Assembly: GCF_000187265.1 (NCBI RefSeq)
Contig: NZ_GL698429.1
Coordinates: forward strand, 829,715-885,220
Direction of reading: 5' to 3'
DNA from: Streptococcus equinus ATCC 9812
GTDB taxonomy: Bacteria; Bacillota; Bacilli; Lactobacillales; Streptococcaceae
Length of the DNA: 55,506 nt
The position numbers were made by a program, and so were the translations under genes. A model generated the notes under the pieces. The model did no database searches and had not been told where the DNA came from. It saw only the letters and a program-made list of their open reading frames with translations. Positions 27,204 to 36,364 of the stretch are shown piece after piece. The first letter of the stretch is position 1, and each line of letters opens with the position of its first letter.

Positions 27204-29885
27204 TTAAATAGCCTTTTCGTCTTGTCCAAGTAGACGTTGAATCGCTTTTACAATTTCTGTAAGAACAACCATCAATAGACTTCCCACAATAACAGCCAAC
27301 CATTGAGTAACACTCAAGTGTGATACATGGAAAAGTTGGTTAAATCCAGGCAATGCAATAGTCACCATCAAAAGAAGGAAGGCTACTGGAATTGCCCAGT
27401 TAAAGGTTCTATTTCTGAATGCACCAACAGTGAAAATTGATTGGTAAACAGATTTTACGTTAAAGGCATGAAGCAATTGGATAAGACCAAGTGTTGCAAA
27501 TGCCATTGTCAACGCATCTTCGTGCATCATACGATTTGAAGCATGTTCTGGGAACATCAATGCCCAAGCATAGACACCTAAAACAAGCAATGTTTGGAAG
27601 ATACCTTGATAGATAATGGCTCCCATAACCCCACCGTCAAAGAAGTTTGATTTACGACCACGAGGTTTGTGAGTCATCACATCTGGTTCAGCAGGTTCAA
27701 CACCAAGTGCAATCGCTGGTAGTGTATCAGTTACCAAGTTAATCCAAAGAAGGTGAACTGGTTGAAGAACATCCCAACCAAATAAAGTAGCAAAGAAGAT
27801 TGTAAATACTTCTGCCATGTTGGCTGAAAGGAGGTATTGAATTGATTTTTGAATGTTAGAGAAGACTTTACGTCCTTCTTCAACCGCAACGATAATAGTT
27901 GCAAAGTTATCATCAGCAAGGACCATGTCTGAAGCACCTTTAGATACTTCAGTACCTGTGATACCCATACCAATACCGATATCAGCTGTTTTAAGTGATG
28001 GCGCATCGTTAACACCATCACCAGTCATGGCAACAACCTTACCTTCATTTTGCCAAGCTTTAACGATACGAACTTTATGTTCAGGAGATACACGCGCATA
28101 AACTGAGTATTGTTTGAAGACTTTTTGGAATTCTTCATCAGACAATTCATTTAGTTCAGCACCTGTAAAGACATGGTCTTCACCGTCATCTTCGATGATA
28201 CCAAGACGTTTGGCAATAGCTTCCGCTGTATCTTGGTGGTCACCAGTAATCATGATTGGACGAATACCAGCTTCTTTAGCAACTGCTACGGCTTTAGCAG
28301 CTTCTGGACGTTCTGGGTCAATCATTCCGACAAGACCTGAGAAAATCAAATCAGCTTCAACAATTTCTGATTCAAGATTTGGAACTTCAGAAACGTATTT
28401 GTAAGCCATCATCAAAACACGAAGTGCTTGTTTAGCAAGGTCTTTATTGACATTAAGAATAGCTTCTTTTTCTGCTGCAGTGATGTCGCGAACTTGACCA
28501 TTTTCTTCGATACGTGTCACACGTTTAAGAAGTTGGTCAGGCGCACCTTTAACAGCAACAAAATATTTACCGTCAGCTTCTTTGTGGATAGTTGACATCA
28601 ACTTACGATCTGAATCAAATGGCAATTCAGCCACACGGGGTTCTGCTTTCAACACTTCACGAATGTCAAAGCTGTGATCAAGACCAAATTGAACAAGTGC
28701 TGTTTCAGTTGGGTCACCAATCAATTTACCATTTGGATCGATTTTTGTATCATTTGCAAAGTTCATAACACGAAGTGTGTTATTGTCAGATGCAATCTCA
28801 CTTGCAGAGCTTTGCAATTTTCCGTTTGTGTAAACTTTTTCGACTGTCATTTGGTTCATTGTCAATGTACCAGTTTTATCTGATGCAATGATTTCTGTAG
28901 AACCAAGTGTTTCAACGGCTGGCAATTTACGAACAATTGAATTACGTTTAGCAAGTGTTGTTGTTCCCATTGACAAGACAATTGTAACAATGGCTGGAAG
29001 TCCTTCTGGGATAGCAGCCACGGCAAGTGCTACGGCAACCATCAAACCATTAAGTGGAGCTTCTCCTCGAACAAAAACACCGATAAGGAAAGTAACAGCA
29101 GCGATACCAACAATCAAGTATGTCAATACTTTAGACAATTGGTTCAAACTTTGTTTAAGTGGTGTATCTGTTTCATCAGCGTTGGCAAGCATGTCAGCAA
29201 TTTTACCAACTTCAGTGTACATACCTGTATTAACAACGACACCAACACCTCGTCCGTAAGTAACATTTGAGTTTTGGTAAGCCATGTTTACACGGTCACC
29301 GATTCCTGCATCAGCTGGTACTTCAACTGACAAATCTTTTTCAACTGGAACTGATTCACCTGTAAGAGCAGCTTCTTCAATTTTCAATGATGCTGCTTCT
29401 AAAAGTCGCATATCAGCTGGAACAACATCACCAGCTTCAAGCATGACAATATCACCAGGAACCAATTCGCGTGAATCAATTTCCACTACATGACCATCAC
29501 GACGAACACGAGCGATTTGACTTGACATATCTTTAAGAGCTTCAATCGCCGCTTCTGCTTGACCTTCTTGGTAAACACCAAATGCAGCATTCAAAATAAC
29601 AACGGCTAAAATAATCAAAGCATCAGTTAAACCATGCATACCTTCTGTGATAACAGAAAGTGCTGCTGCAACCAACAAGATAATAATCATCAAGTCCTTG
29701 AACTGGTCAATAAACTTAGCTAGCAAGCCACGTTTTTCACCTTCATCAAGTTCGTTGTGACCGTATTCGTCCAAGCGTTTTTGAGCTTCTGCTGTAGACA
29801 AACCTTCACGTGATGAATTTAGAGTTTCCAGTGTTTCATCTTTGCTCTGTGTATAAAACAGAGCTTTACTTTGTTCTTTAGACAA
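27204..29885 (-). CDS. Calcium-type P2 ATPase (cation exporter)
   Basis: An 893-residue P-type ATPase of the PMCA/SERCA type. Order: N-terminal cation ATPase domain (1-75), helices M1-M2, actuator with TGES (near 173), M3-M4 with the ion-binding PEGLP (near 293), phosphorylation site SDKTGTLT (near 335), nucleotide domain with KGAPD, hinge TGDGVNDAP (near 620), then six C-terminal helices with NLVTD. Pneumococcal relatives (CaxP/MgtA) export Ca2+ and their leader senses Mn2+; the same riboswitch type is present here. The actual ion, Ca2+ or Mn2+, needs testing. Confidence 0.9.
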   Translation of the reverse strand: MSKEQSKALFYTQSKDETLETLNSSREGLSTAEAQKRLDEYGHNELDEGEKRGLLAKFIDQFKDLMIIILLVAAALSVITEGMHGLTDALIILAVVILNAAFGVYQEGQAEAAIEALKDMSSQIARVRRDGHVVEIDSRELVPGDIVMLEAGDVVPADMRLLEAASLKIEEAALTGESVPVEKDLSVEVPADAGIGDRVNMAYQNSNVTYGRGVGVVVNTGMYTEVGKIADMLANADETDTPLKQSLNQLSKVLTYLIVGIAAVTFLIGVFVRGEAPLNGLMVAVALAVAAIPEGLPAIVTIVLSMGTTTLAKRNSIVRKLPAVETLGSTEIIASDKTGTLTMNQMTVEKVYTNGKLQSSASEIASDNNTLRVMNFANDTKIDPNGKLIGDPTETALVQFGLDHSFDIREVLKAEPRVAELPFDSDRKLMSTIHKEADGKYFVAVKGAPDQLLKRVTRIEENGQVRDITAAEKEAILNVNKDLAKQALRVLMMAYKYVSEVPNLESEIVEADLIFSGLVGMIDPERPEAAKAVAVAKEAGIRPIMITGDHQDTAEAIAKRLGIIEDDGEDHVFTGAELNELSDEEFQKVFKQYSVYARVSPEHKVRIVKAWQNEGKVVAMTGDGVNDAPSLKTADIGIGMGITGTEVSKGASDMVLADDNFATIIVAVEEGRKVFSNIQKSIQYLLSANMAEVFTIFFATLFGWDVLQPVHLLWINLVTDTLPAIALGVEPAEPDVMTHKPRGRKSNFFDGGVMGAIIYQGIFQTLLVLGVYAWALMFPEHASNRMMHEDALTMAFATLGLIQLLHAFNVKSVYQSIFTVGAFRNRTFNWAIPVAFLLLMVTIALPGFNQLFHVSHLSVTQWLAVIVGSLLMVVLTEIVKAIQRLLGQDEKAI

Positions 29886-29913
29886 AATAGCTTCCTCCTA
29901 TGGTCTCCTCTAT

Positions 29914-30023
29914 AGAAAAATAGACCTGTTTTTTTAAAACAAGTCTCGCTGTTTAAGACAGGGCCGGAAATTTCTTTCGTAATGACGACCATGTCACGGG
30001 ATTTACCCGTCTGCTACTCCCTT
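29914..30023 (-). promoter_or_regulatory. yybP-ykoY (manganese) riboswitch
   Basis: The leader of the P-type ATPase reads on the minus strand AAGGGAGTAGC at its 5' side, then a stem GACGGGTAAATCCCGT, GTCGTCAT, GGCCCTGTC and finally GCGAGACTTG. GGGAGUAGC and the final GCRAGACY are the two conserved loops that bind Mn2+ in this class. The 3' GAGACTTGTTTT half also pairs with AAAACAGGTCT (29920-29947) to form an intrinsic terminator with a U-run. So aptamer and terminator compete, and Mn2+ should turn expression on. The ATPase association matches the Lactococcus yoaB leader. Confidence 0.9.
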
Positions 30024-30035
30024 GAATACAGAGTA

Positions 30036-30064
30036 ATCATATCAATTTTTAAAAAGTTTGTCAA
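30036..30064 (-). promoter_or_regulatory. Promoter of the riboswitch-ATPase transcript
   Basis: Minus strand consensus -35 TTGACA (30059-30064), 17 bp, -10 TATGAT (30036-30041), just before the aptamer. Confidence 0.85.
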
Positions 30065-30111
30065 CTAAACACATTAGTCACAAAGCCTTATATATCAAGC
30101 TTTGTTTATGC

Positions 30112-30498
30112 TTACAACCATTTGATTTCTAGTTGATAATTGGCAAAAACACTATCTCCTTCAAGCTGTTTTAGTTGATAATGAATTTTTAGATTTTGCT
30201 TAGTTTCATCCAATTCATAAACGCTTGTTTTTGTTTGTAAATGTTGTAATCCAACAGGAGTTGGAATAGCAACTACAGCTGGATTTTCACGATGAAAACG
30301 CATGATTGATTTTGGGTTTGAATAGCGTGTCATAATCAATTCTTGGTCATTACATTTCAACATAACAGTTTCTTTTTCTTCATTAGTGTAAGTAAGATAG
30401 ATATGACCATTTTTTTCTGTTAATTTGACAGGGTATGATTGCTCAACGAACTCAACTTGTCCATCAACATTAATCTTATTCTTAATATGAAGTTTCAT
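30112..30498 (-). CDS. DUF1934 (YwiB-like) protein
   Basis: A 128-residue cytoplasmic beta-barrel-like protein of the DUF1934/YwiB family, related in fold to calycins. No catalytic motif is seen. The sequence alternates beta strands, with conserved pieces such as HLQTKTSVYEL near 85. Its function is unknown. A TGGTATAAT box (minus strand, near 30530) and AAAGGAAG provide expression signals. In streptococci it is often found next to the HD-domain phosphohydrolase gene; here the TSUP gene lies between. Confidence 0.8.
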   Translation of the reverse strand: MKLHIKNKINVDGQVEFVEQSYPVKLTEKNGHIYLTYTNEEKETVMLKCNDQELIMTRYSNPKSIMRFHRENPAVVAIPTPVGLQHLQTKTSVYELDETKQNLKIHYQLKQLEGDSVFANYQLEIKWL

Positions 30499-30569
30499 CT
30501 AGTATTAGCTTCTTCCTTTCTCTAAAATTATACCAATTCTTCCTTCGTAAAGCCAGAAATTGCGCTGAT

Positions 30570-31448
30570 TTAGCGCTTGATAGCTGATGAGCGAAGCAAG
30601 CTTGTTCCAGTAAAAATAGCAATGAAAATAATAAGAACCTTGAATTTATTGATATCAAGTTGACTGAGGAAAAATGCTGCTGTCAGTACTCCAAGAGAAC
30701 CACCAACAATAATTCCTAGCACACCTGGCCAGTTCACACGGCCTGATTTGATAAAATCTGTCGTACTTGCTGACATGATAACGGCAGCATCAAGCATCAT
30801 AACTGGAAGTGCTACCGAAGGATTGATTCCAAGTAGTGAGAAGAAAATCAACTCTGGAGCGTAATTTCCAAGTCCCATCGTCATCAAAATACCAACCGTA
30901 AAGTTGAAAACAACCCCAATCATGAGCCAAATGCCATGAAGTCCGTGAACACTATCACCCACTCCAGCACCTGGATTTGCAATCATGCGGTACCCCATGA
31001 TAATAGCTGCAACAATCAGCAAAGTTCCTAATACCCTTTGTACTTTTTGTGTCGGCCAATTTTTAGTGATTCGTGTTCCGACAAAAGCACCTGCAAATGA
31101 AGCTGCTGCCATTGTCAGCAAGGTCGGCAATTCTACTTTGACAATCGTAATAAAACAAAGTGCCTCAATCATTACCGGAATGACGTGCGCTGTAGACAGC
31201 GTTGCTGGAATTTGTTTATCATCTTTGACTAATTTTGTTGCCTTAAAAAGAGCGGTACTCGTGGCAAAAGTCCCAATTCCCAAGGTATCTAATAAGTCAG
31301 TAAAATACCCAATCCAAAGACCTGTCCAGAATTTTTCTTTTAGATCAATTTTATTTTTCTTGGCATGGAGAAAGATATTTCCCAAAACCCAGATAATCAA
31401 AAATACCAAAAATAATTGGATTAAACGTAAAATAAGTTCATTTGTCAT
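30570..31448 (-). CDS. TSUP-family (TauE/SafE) permease
   Basis: A 292-residue membrane protein with about eight helices and the two-fold repeat of the TauE/SafE (TSUP) family, including GIGTFATSTALFK near 57 and GLGNYAPELIFFSLLGI near 190. Members export sulfite, sulfoacetate or other organic anions; the substrate is unknown. The open frame extends to 31637, but that part overlaps the divergent HD gene. I place the start at the ATG at 31448. It has no ribosome site and is preceded 7 bases upstream by TATAAT, so the mRNA is probably leaderless. Confidence 0.8.
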   Translation of the reverse strand: MTNELILRLIQLFLVFLIIWVLGNIFLHAKKNKIDLKEKFWTGLWIGYFTDLLDTLGIGTFATSTALFKATKLVKDDKQIPATLSTAHVIPVMIEALCFITIVKVELPTLLTMAAASFAGAFVGTRITKNWPTQKVQRVLGTLLIVAAIIMGYRMIANPGAGVGDSVHGLHGIWLMIGVVFNFTVGILMTMGLGNYAPELIFFSLLGINPSVALPVMMLDAAVIMSASTTDFIKSGRVNWPGVLGIIVGGSLGVLTAAFFLSQLDINKFKVLIIFIAIFTGTSLLRSSAIKR

Positions 31449-31455
31449 AGTCTCA

Positions 31456-31484
31456 ATTATAAGTAATTTTTCAAAATTCGTAAA
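31456..31484 (-). promoter_or_regulatory. TSUP gene promoter, leaderless arrangement
   Basis: Minus strand -35 TTTACG (31479-31484), 17 bp, -10 TATAAT (31456-31461). The ATG follows after 7 bases, at the expected start of transcription. Confidence 0.65.
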
Positions 31485-31529
31485 TACAAATATGACACGA
31501 TTTAAATAGTCAGGATTTTTGAGCATTTT

Positions 31530-31538
31530 TGCTATAAT
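31530..31538 (+). promoter_or_regulatory. HD-domain gene extended -10 promoter, leaderless arrangement
   Basis: TGCTATAAT is followed by GAAATT and the ATG at 31545, only 6 bases after the box. Confidence 0.65.
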
Positions 31539-31544
31539 GAAATT

Positions 31545-32846
31545 ATGAATGAAAAAGTATTTCGTGACCCAGTTCACAATTATATAATTGTTAATCATCC
31601 GGTCATTTATGATCTTATCAATACTAGAGAATTTCAACGTCTACGCCGTGTTAAGCAGGTTTCGACAACTGTTTATACCTTCCATGGTGCTGAACACAGT
31701 CGCTTTTCACACTGCCTTGGTGTTTATGAAATTGCTAGACGTGTCACAGAAATTTTCGATGAGAAATTTCCTGATATTTGGGATTCTAGTGAAAATCTTT
31801 TGACCATGGTCGCTGCACTATTGCACGATGTCGGACACGGTGCTTATTCGCACACTTTTGAAAAACTTTTTGATACCGACCACGAAGCTATTACGCAAGA
31901 AATCATCACCAGCCCTGATACTGAAATCAACGCTATTTTAAAACGTGTGTCGCCTGATTTTCCAGAAAAAGTTGCTAGTGTTATCAACCATACCTATCAT
32001 AATAAACAAGTCGTACAACTCATCTCGAGTCAAATTGATTGTGACCGCATGGACTATCTTTTGCGAGATTCATATTACAGTGGTGCAAAATATGGACAGT
32101 TTGATTTAACACGTATTCTGCGCGTTATTCGTCCGACAAAAGATGGCATTGTGTTTGAGTATAATGGTATGCATGCTGTCGAGGATTATATCGTCAGTCG
32201 ATTCCAAATGTACATGCAAGTTTACTTTCACCCAGCTAGTCGAGGCATGGAAGTTTTGTTGCAAAATCTCCTAAAACGAGCTAAACACCTCTATCAACTC
32301 GACAGTCAATTCTTTGAAAAATGCTCGCCTAATTTAATACCATTTTTGGCAAATGAGGCTAGCTTAGAAGATTATCTTGCTTTAGATGACGGGGTTATGA
32401 ACACATACTTTCAAGCTTGGATGAAATCTGAGGATAAGATTTTGGCTGATTTAGCTAGCAGATTTATCAATCGTAAAGTTTTGAAATCTATTACTTTTGA
32501 AGAAGATTCTCGTAAAGAGCTCAGCTACTTGGTCGACCTAGTCAAATCAGTCGGCTTTGACCCCGAATATTACACAGGAATCCATGTTAATTTTGATTTG
32601 CCGTACGACATTTATCGTCCTGAAAAGAAAGAACCTCGCACTGAGATTAACATGATTCAAAAAGATGACTCTGTCGTTGAACTCTCAACCATTTCACCTA
32701 TTGTAAAAACTTTAACTGGAACCATTTATGGCGACCGACGCTTCTATTTCCCAAAAGAAATGCTAGAGGATAATGACCTTTTTGCACAAAATAAAAAGCA
32801 ATTTATGAGTTACATTTCAAACGACCATTTCATTTTTCATGACTAA
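31545..32846 (+). CDS. HD-domain phosphohydrolase (dGTPase-like, YwfO type)
   Basis: A 433-residue metal-dependent phosphohydrolase. Metal ligands are H (GAEHSRFSHCLGV near 53), the HD pair in LLHDVGHGAYSHTFE (near 95) and the distant Asp in IDCDRMDYLLRDSYY (near 168). This is the pattern of bacterial dNTP triphosphohydrolases such as EF1143 and YwfO. The N-terminus MNEKVFRDPVHNYI is typical, so the start is firm although it lacks a ribosome site. It diverges from the TSUP gene, with promoter elements only about 70 bp apart. Confidence 0.9.
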   Translation: MNEKVFRDPVHNYIIVNHPVIYDLINTREFQRLRRVKQVSTTVYTFHGAEHSRFSHCLGVYEIARRVTEIFDEKFPDIWDSSENLLTMVAALLHDVGHGAYSHTFEKLFDTDHEAITQEIITSPDTEINAILKRVSPDFPEKVASVINHTYHNKQVVQLISSQIDCDRMDYLLRDSYYSGAKYGQFDLTRILRVIRPTKDGIVFEYNGMHAVEDYIVSRFQMYMQVYFHPASRGMEVLLQNLLKRAKHLYQLDSQFFEKCSPNLIPFLANEASLEDYLALDDGVMNTYFQAWMKSEDKILADLASRFINRKVLKSITFEEDSRKELSYLVDLVKSVGFDPEYYTGIHVNFDLPYDIYRPEKKEPRTEINMIQKDDSVVELSTISPIVKTLTGTIYGDRRFYFPKEMLEDNDLFAQNKKQFMSYISNDHFIFHD

Positions 32847-32902
32847 AAGAGTAAGGATTAAAATGTTGCTAACCACTTCATTTTGATTCTTATTCTTTTT
32901 AT
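32844..32902 (+). terminator. Terminator after the HD-domain gene
   Basis: Long imperfect stem AAGAGTAAGGATTAAAATG against CATTTTGATTCTTATTCTT, ending in T-rich sequence. Confidence 0.65.
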
Positions 32903-33003
32903 TTCAAAATGAAAACGGTACCTAGTAGATTTCCCTATGTTCCCCATGACAAATAAGCCACTTTTTAGTAAGATATATAGGTAGAGATTTTTAGAAGGGG
33001 TAA

Positions 33004-33822
33004 ATGAACCTTATGTCTATTAAATTAGTCGCTGTCGATATTGACGGCACACTTTTAACCAACGACCGCAAAGTCACGCCAGAGGTTTTTGAAGCTGTAC
33101 AAGAAGCTAAAAAACAAGGTGTTAAAGTCATCATCGCAACTGGACGTCCAATTCCTGGTGTTCAGCCACTTCTTAACGAATTAAACCTTAGAGAAGAAGG
33201 CGATTATGTCATTACCTTCAATGGTGGACTAGTTCAAGATACATCAAATGGTGAGAACATTATCACTGAAACCATGACCTATGAAGATTATCTTGATATT
33301 GAATTTCTTAGCCGTAAATTAGATGTTCACATGCATGCCATCACGAAAAAAGGCATCTACACAGCTAATCGTAACATCGGGAAATACACTGTTCATGAAT
33401 CAAGCTTGGTTAACATGCCAATTTTTTACCGCACACCTGAAGAAATGGGCGATAAAGAAATCATTAAAATGATGTTCATTGATGAACCTGAAATTCTAGA
33501 TGCTGCTATCGAGAAAATTCCACAAGAATTCTTTGATCGATACACGATTGTTAAATCAACACCATTTTACCTAGAATTCATGAATAAAAAAGCAAGTAAA
33601 GGGAATGCCATCAAGCACCTAGCTGAAAAAATGGGACTTACACCAGACCAAACAATGGCAATTGGTGATGCTGAAAACGACCGTGCCATGCTTGAAGCTG
33701 TTGGTAACCCAGTAGTTATGGAAAATGGTACACCTGAACTTAAAGAAATTGCTAAATATATTACAAAATCAAACGAAGAAAGCGGCGTAGCACACGCCCT
33801 TAGAGAGTGGGTCTTAAAATAA
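33004..33822 (+). CDS. Cof-type HAD sugar phosphatase
   Basis: A 272-residue HAD subfamily IIB phosphatase (YidA/Cof type). Motif I is VDIDGTLLTND near 12, motif II ATGRP near 46, a C2 cap spans about 85-185, and motif IV is IGDAENDRAM near 220. Substrates are usually hexose or erythrose phosphates. Two starts are possible: ATG 33004 (three bases after AAGGGG) or ATG 33016, which gives the common N-terminus MSIKLVAVDIDG. It is the first gene of an operon with murM and murN, sharing the TAATG junction. Confidence 0.9.
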   Translation: MNLMSIKLVAVDIDGTLLTNDRKVTPEVFEAVQEAKKQGVKVIIATGRPIPGVQPLLNELNLREEGDYVITFNGGLVQDTSNGENIITETMTYEDYLDIEFLSRKLDVHMHAITKKGIYTANRNIGKYTVHESSLVNMPIFYRTPEEMGDKEIIKMMFIDEPEILDAAIEKIPQEFFDRYTIVKSTPFYLEFMNKKASKGNAIKHLAEKMGLTPDQTMAIGDAENDRAMLEAVGNPVVMENGTPELKEIAKYITKSNEESGVAHALREWVLK

Positions 33823-35036
33823 TGTATAGCTATAAAATCGGTATCTCAGCTGAAGAACACGATAATTTTGCAAAAGCAAGCAACCAAACAAACCTTCTAC
33901 AATCATCAAATTGGGAAAAGGTCAAAGACAATTGGGATAATGAACGCATCGGTTTCTACAAAGATGACCAACTAGTTGCCTCAGCATCTATCCTTATCAA
34001 AGCTTTGCCACTTGGTTTCACAATGCTTTACATTCCACGTGGACCAATCATGGACTACAGCGACAAAGAACTCGTTACTTTTGTGATTAGCTCACTTAAA
34101 AAATACGGTAAAACTAAACGCGCCCTTTTCATCAAAATGGACCCAGCTTTGCTACTTAAACAATACAAAATCGGTGAGGAAGTTGACGAAAACAAAGACA
34201 CACTTCTTGCCATCGACAATTTGAAAGCTGCAGGTTGCGAATGGACTGGACGTACAACTACAATTGCTGAAAGCGTCCAACCACGTTTCCAAGCAAATGT
34301 CTACACACAAGAAGACATGACATCAACTTTCCCTAAACACACTAAACGTTTGATGAAAGATGCTGTTCACCGTGGTGTCATCACAACTCGTGGTACTATC
34401 GATGATGTCAAAACATTCGCAGATGTCGTAGCTCTTACAGAAACTCGTAAAGGTGTTGCTCTTCGTAACGAAGACTACTTCCGCAAAATGATGGAAATTT
34501 ACGGTGACGATGCTTACCTTCACTTGGCGAAAGTGAACTTGCCAAAACGTTTGGCTGAATACAAAGAACAGCTCGCTCAAATCGAAAAAGATTTGTCTGA
34601 AACAGCTGAACACCAAAAGAAACGTTTGACAAAACTCACTCAACAAAAAAATTCTGTTACTAAATACATCAAAGAATTTGAAGAATTCGTTGAAAAATAC
34701 CCAGATGAACTTATCGTCGCTGGAATTCTTTCAGTATCATTTGGTAACGTTATGGAAATGCTTTACGCTGGTATGAACGACGAGTTCAAAAAATTCTACC
34801 CTCAATACTCACTTTATCCAAAAGTATTCGAAGACGCATATGCTGACGGAATCATCTGGGCAAACATGGGTGGTGTTGAAGGAACACTTGATGATGGTTT
34901 GACAAAATTCAAATCAAACTTCAATCCAACTATTGAAGAATTCATCGGTGAATTTAACATCCCAGTGAATGGTTTACTTTATAAACTATCAAACTGGGCT
35001 TACAACGTCCGCAAACAAAGGAGAAACAACCATTAA
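33822..35036 (+). CDS. murM: FemABX-family aminoacyltransferase MurM-like
   Basis: A 404-residue enzyme that attaches an amino acid from aminoacyl-tRNA to the lysine of lipid II, the first step of the interpeptide bridge. The two GNAT-like domains are interrupted by a coiled-coil insertion (about 240-300, KRLAEYKEQLAQIEKDL and KKRLTKLTQQKN), as in FemX and MurM. LPLGFTMLYIPRGPIMDY near 59-76 is a strong family mark. The start is the ATG at 33822, which shares one base with the HAD stop (TAATG). It and the next gene should add the two residues in turn; which amino acids are used cannot be read from sequence. Confidence 0.9.
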   Translation: MYSYKIGISAEEHDNFAKASNQTNLLQSSNWEKVKDNWDNERIGFYKDDQLVASASILIKALPLGFTMLYIPRGPIMDYSDKELVTFVISSLKKYGKTKRALFIKMDPALLLKQYKIGEEVDENKDTLLAIDNLKAAGCEWTGRTTTIAESVQPRFQANVYTQEDMTSTFPKHTKRLMKDAVHRGVITTRGTIDDVKTFADVVALTETRKGVALRNEDYFRKMMEIYGDDAYLHLAKVNLPKRLAEYKEQLAQIEKDLSETAEHQKKRLTKLTQQKNSVTKYIKEFEEFVEKYPDELIVAGILSVSFGNVMEMLYAGMNDEFKKFYPQYSLYPKVFEDAYADGIIWANMGGVEGTLDDGLTKFKSNFNPTIEEFIGEFNIPVNGLLYKLSNWAYNVRKQRRNNH

Positions 35037-36271
35037 TGTCTCTTGAGATTATTGATAAAAAAGTTTTTGGAACTTTTTGTGATACGGTTGACTACAAGTC
35101 ATTTATGCAGTCTGTCGAAATGGCAGAATTGCTTGAAAAACGTGGCTATCAAGTCACATATCTTGGCCTTAAAGAAGATGGAGAATTCCAAGTCGCGGGT
35201 GTCCTTTTCAGTATTCCAATGGCTGGTGGACTTCACATGGAAATCAACTCTGGGCCTGCTTCTCGCAACCAAAGTTATTTAAAAAGTTTTTACAAAGAAC
35301 TTCAAGCCTACGCAAAAGCAAATGGTGCTATCGAACTTTTAGTAAAACCTTTTGACACTTATCAGCATTTTGATACCAATGGCGAACCAACTGATGAAGA
35401 GAAGAAAAATCTTATTGAAGATTTTGTATCGCTTGGTTACCAACACGATGGGCTCCTTACTGGCTACCCAGGAGGCGAACCTGATTGGCATTATGTTAAA
35501 GATTTGACGGATTTGGATGAAAAATCACTTCTAAAATCTTTTAGCAAAAAAGGTCGTCCTTTAGTTAAAAAAGCAAAAACCTTTGGAATCACTCTTCGAA
35601 AACTTGACCGTAGTGAATTACCGTTATTTAAAGAAATCACATCAGCTACTTCTAACAGAAGAGATTATGTCGATAAATCTTTAGAATACTACCAAGATTT
35701 CTATGATTGTTTTGGTGACTCTTGTGAGTTTATGGTTGCAAGCCTGAACTTCCAAGATTACCTAAAACACCTCGAAGCTGATCAAGCAAAACTCAATCAA
35801 AAAATTGATAAGCTCAAAGCCGCTATTGAAAATAACAATGCTTCAGAGAAGAAACAAAATCAATTGCGTGAGTTATCAAGCCAATCCGCAACTTTCGATA
35901 CTCGTATTGAAGAAGCTAAAGCATTCATCAAAAAATACGGTTCAGAAAATGTCATTTTAGCAGGTAGTCTATTTGTTTACACTAAACAAGAAGCTGTCTA
36001 CCTATTCTCAGGTTCTTATACTGAGTTTAACAAATTCTATGCTCCTGCTCTTCTTCAAGAACATGTCATGCTAGAGGCGATTAAGCGCGGTATTACAACC
36101 TACAATCTTCTAGGTATCACAGGAGAATTTGATGGATCTGACGGCGTTCTACGCTTTAAACAGAACTATAACGGCTACATTACCCGTAAAATGGGGACTT
36201 TCCGCTATTACCCTCATCCACTCAAATACAAACTTATTCATAATCTCAAAAAATTACTTAGACGTTATTAA
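35036..36271 (+). CDS. murN: FemABX-family aminoacyltransferase MurN-like
   Basis: A 411-residue paralogue of the previous enzyme, closest to pneumococcal MurN/FibB (adds the second bridge residue, usually Ala). Marks are SFMQSVEMAELLEKRG near 22, GGLHMEINSGPASRNQSY (key MEINSGP near 66), SFSKKGRPLVKKAKTFGI near 160 and GSYTEFNKFYAPALLQE near 325. The coiled-coil insertion lies at about 245-295. The ATG shares one base with the murM stop, so the pair is translationally coupled. A terminator follows. Confidence 0.9.
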   Translation: MSLEIIDKKVFGTFCDTVDYKSFMQSVEMAELLEKRGYQVTYLGLKEDGEFQVAGVLFSIPMAGGLHMEINSGPASRNQSYLKSFYKELQAYAKANGAIELLVKPFDTYQHFDTNGEPTDEEKKNLIEDFVSLGYQHDGLLTGYPGGEPDWHYVKDLTDLDEKSLLKSFSKKGRPLVKKAKTFGITLRKLDRSELPLFKEITSATSNRRDYVDKSLEYYQDFYDCFGDSCEFMVASLNFQDYLKHLEADQAKLNQKIDKLKAAIENNNASEKKQNQLRELSSQSATFDTRIEEAKAFIKKYGSENVILAGSLFVYTKQEAVYLFSGSYTEFNKFYAPALLQEHVMLEAIKRGITTYNLLGITGEFDGSDGVLRFKQNYNGYITRKMGTFRYYPHPLKYKLIHNLKKLLRRY

Positions 36272-36273
36272 TT

Positions 36274-36307
36274 AAAAAGCTTTGGAAATTTATTCCAAAG
36301 CTTTTTT
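36274..36307 (+). terminator. Terminator of the HAD-murM-murN operon
   Basis: Stem AAAAAGCTTTGGAA/TTCCAAAGCTTTTTT. Confidence 0.9.
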
Positions 36308-36312
36308 CATGC

Positions 36313-36341
36313 AAAAAAACTACTTGCCAAAAGCAAGTAGC
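36313..36341 (-). terminator. Terminator of tpiA
   Basis: Stem CTACTTGC/GCAAGTAG with a seven-base U-run on the minus strand. Confidence 0.9.
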
Positions 36342-36364
36342 CTTATAACTTCAATGATTCTTGA

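Noticed and set aside
28888..29259. 123-codon plus-strand frame
   Set aside because: Antisense to the P-type ATPase, Ser/Thr/Ala-rich low-complexity product, no ribosome site.
31448..31637. Longer N-terminus of the TSUP permease
   Set aside because: The extra 63 codons lie antisense to the HD gene start and cover both promoters; the family begins at the internal ATG.
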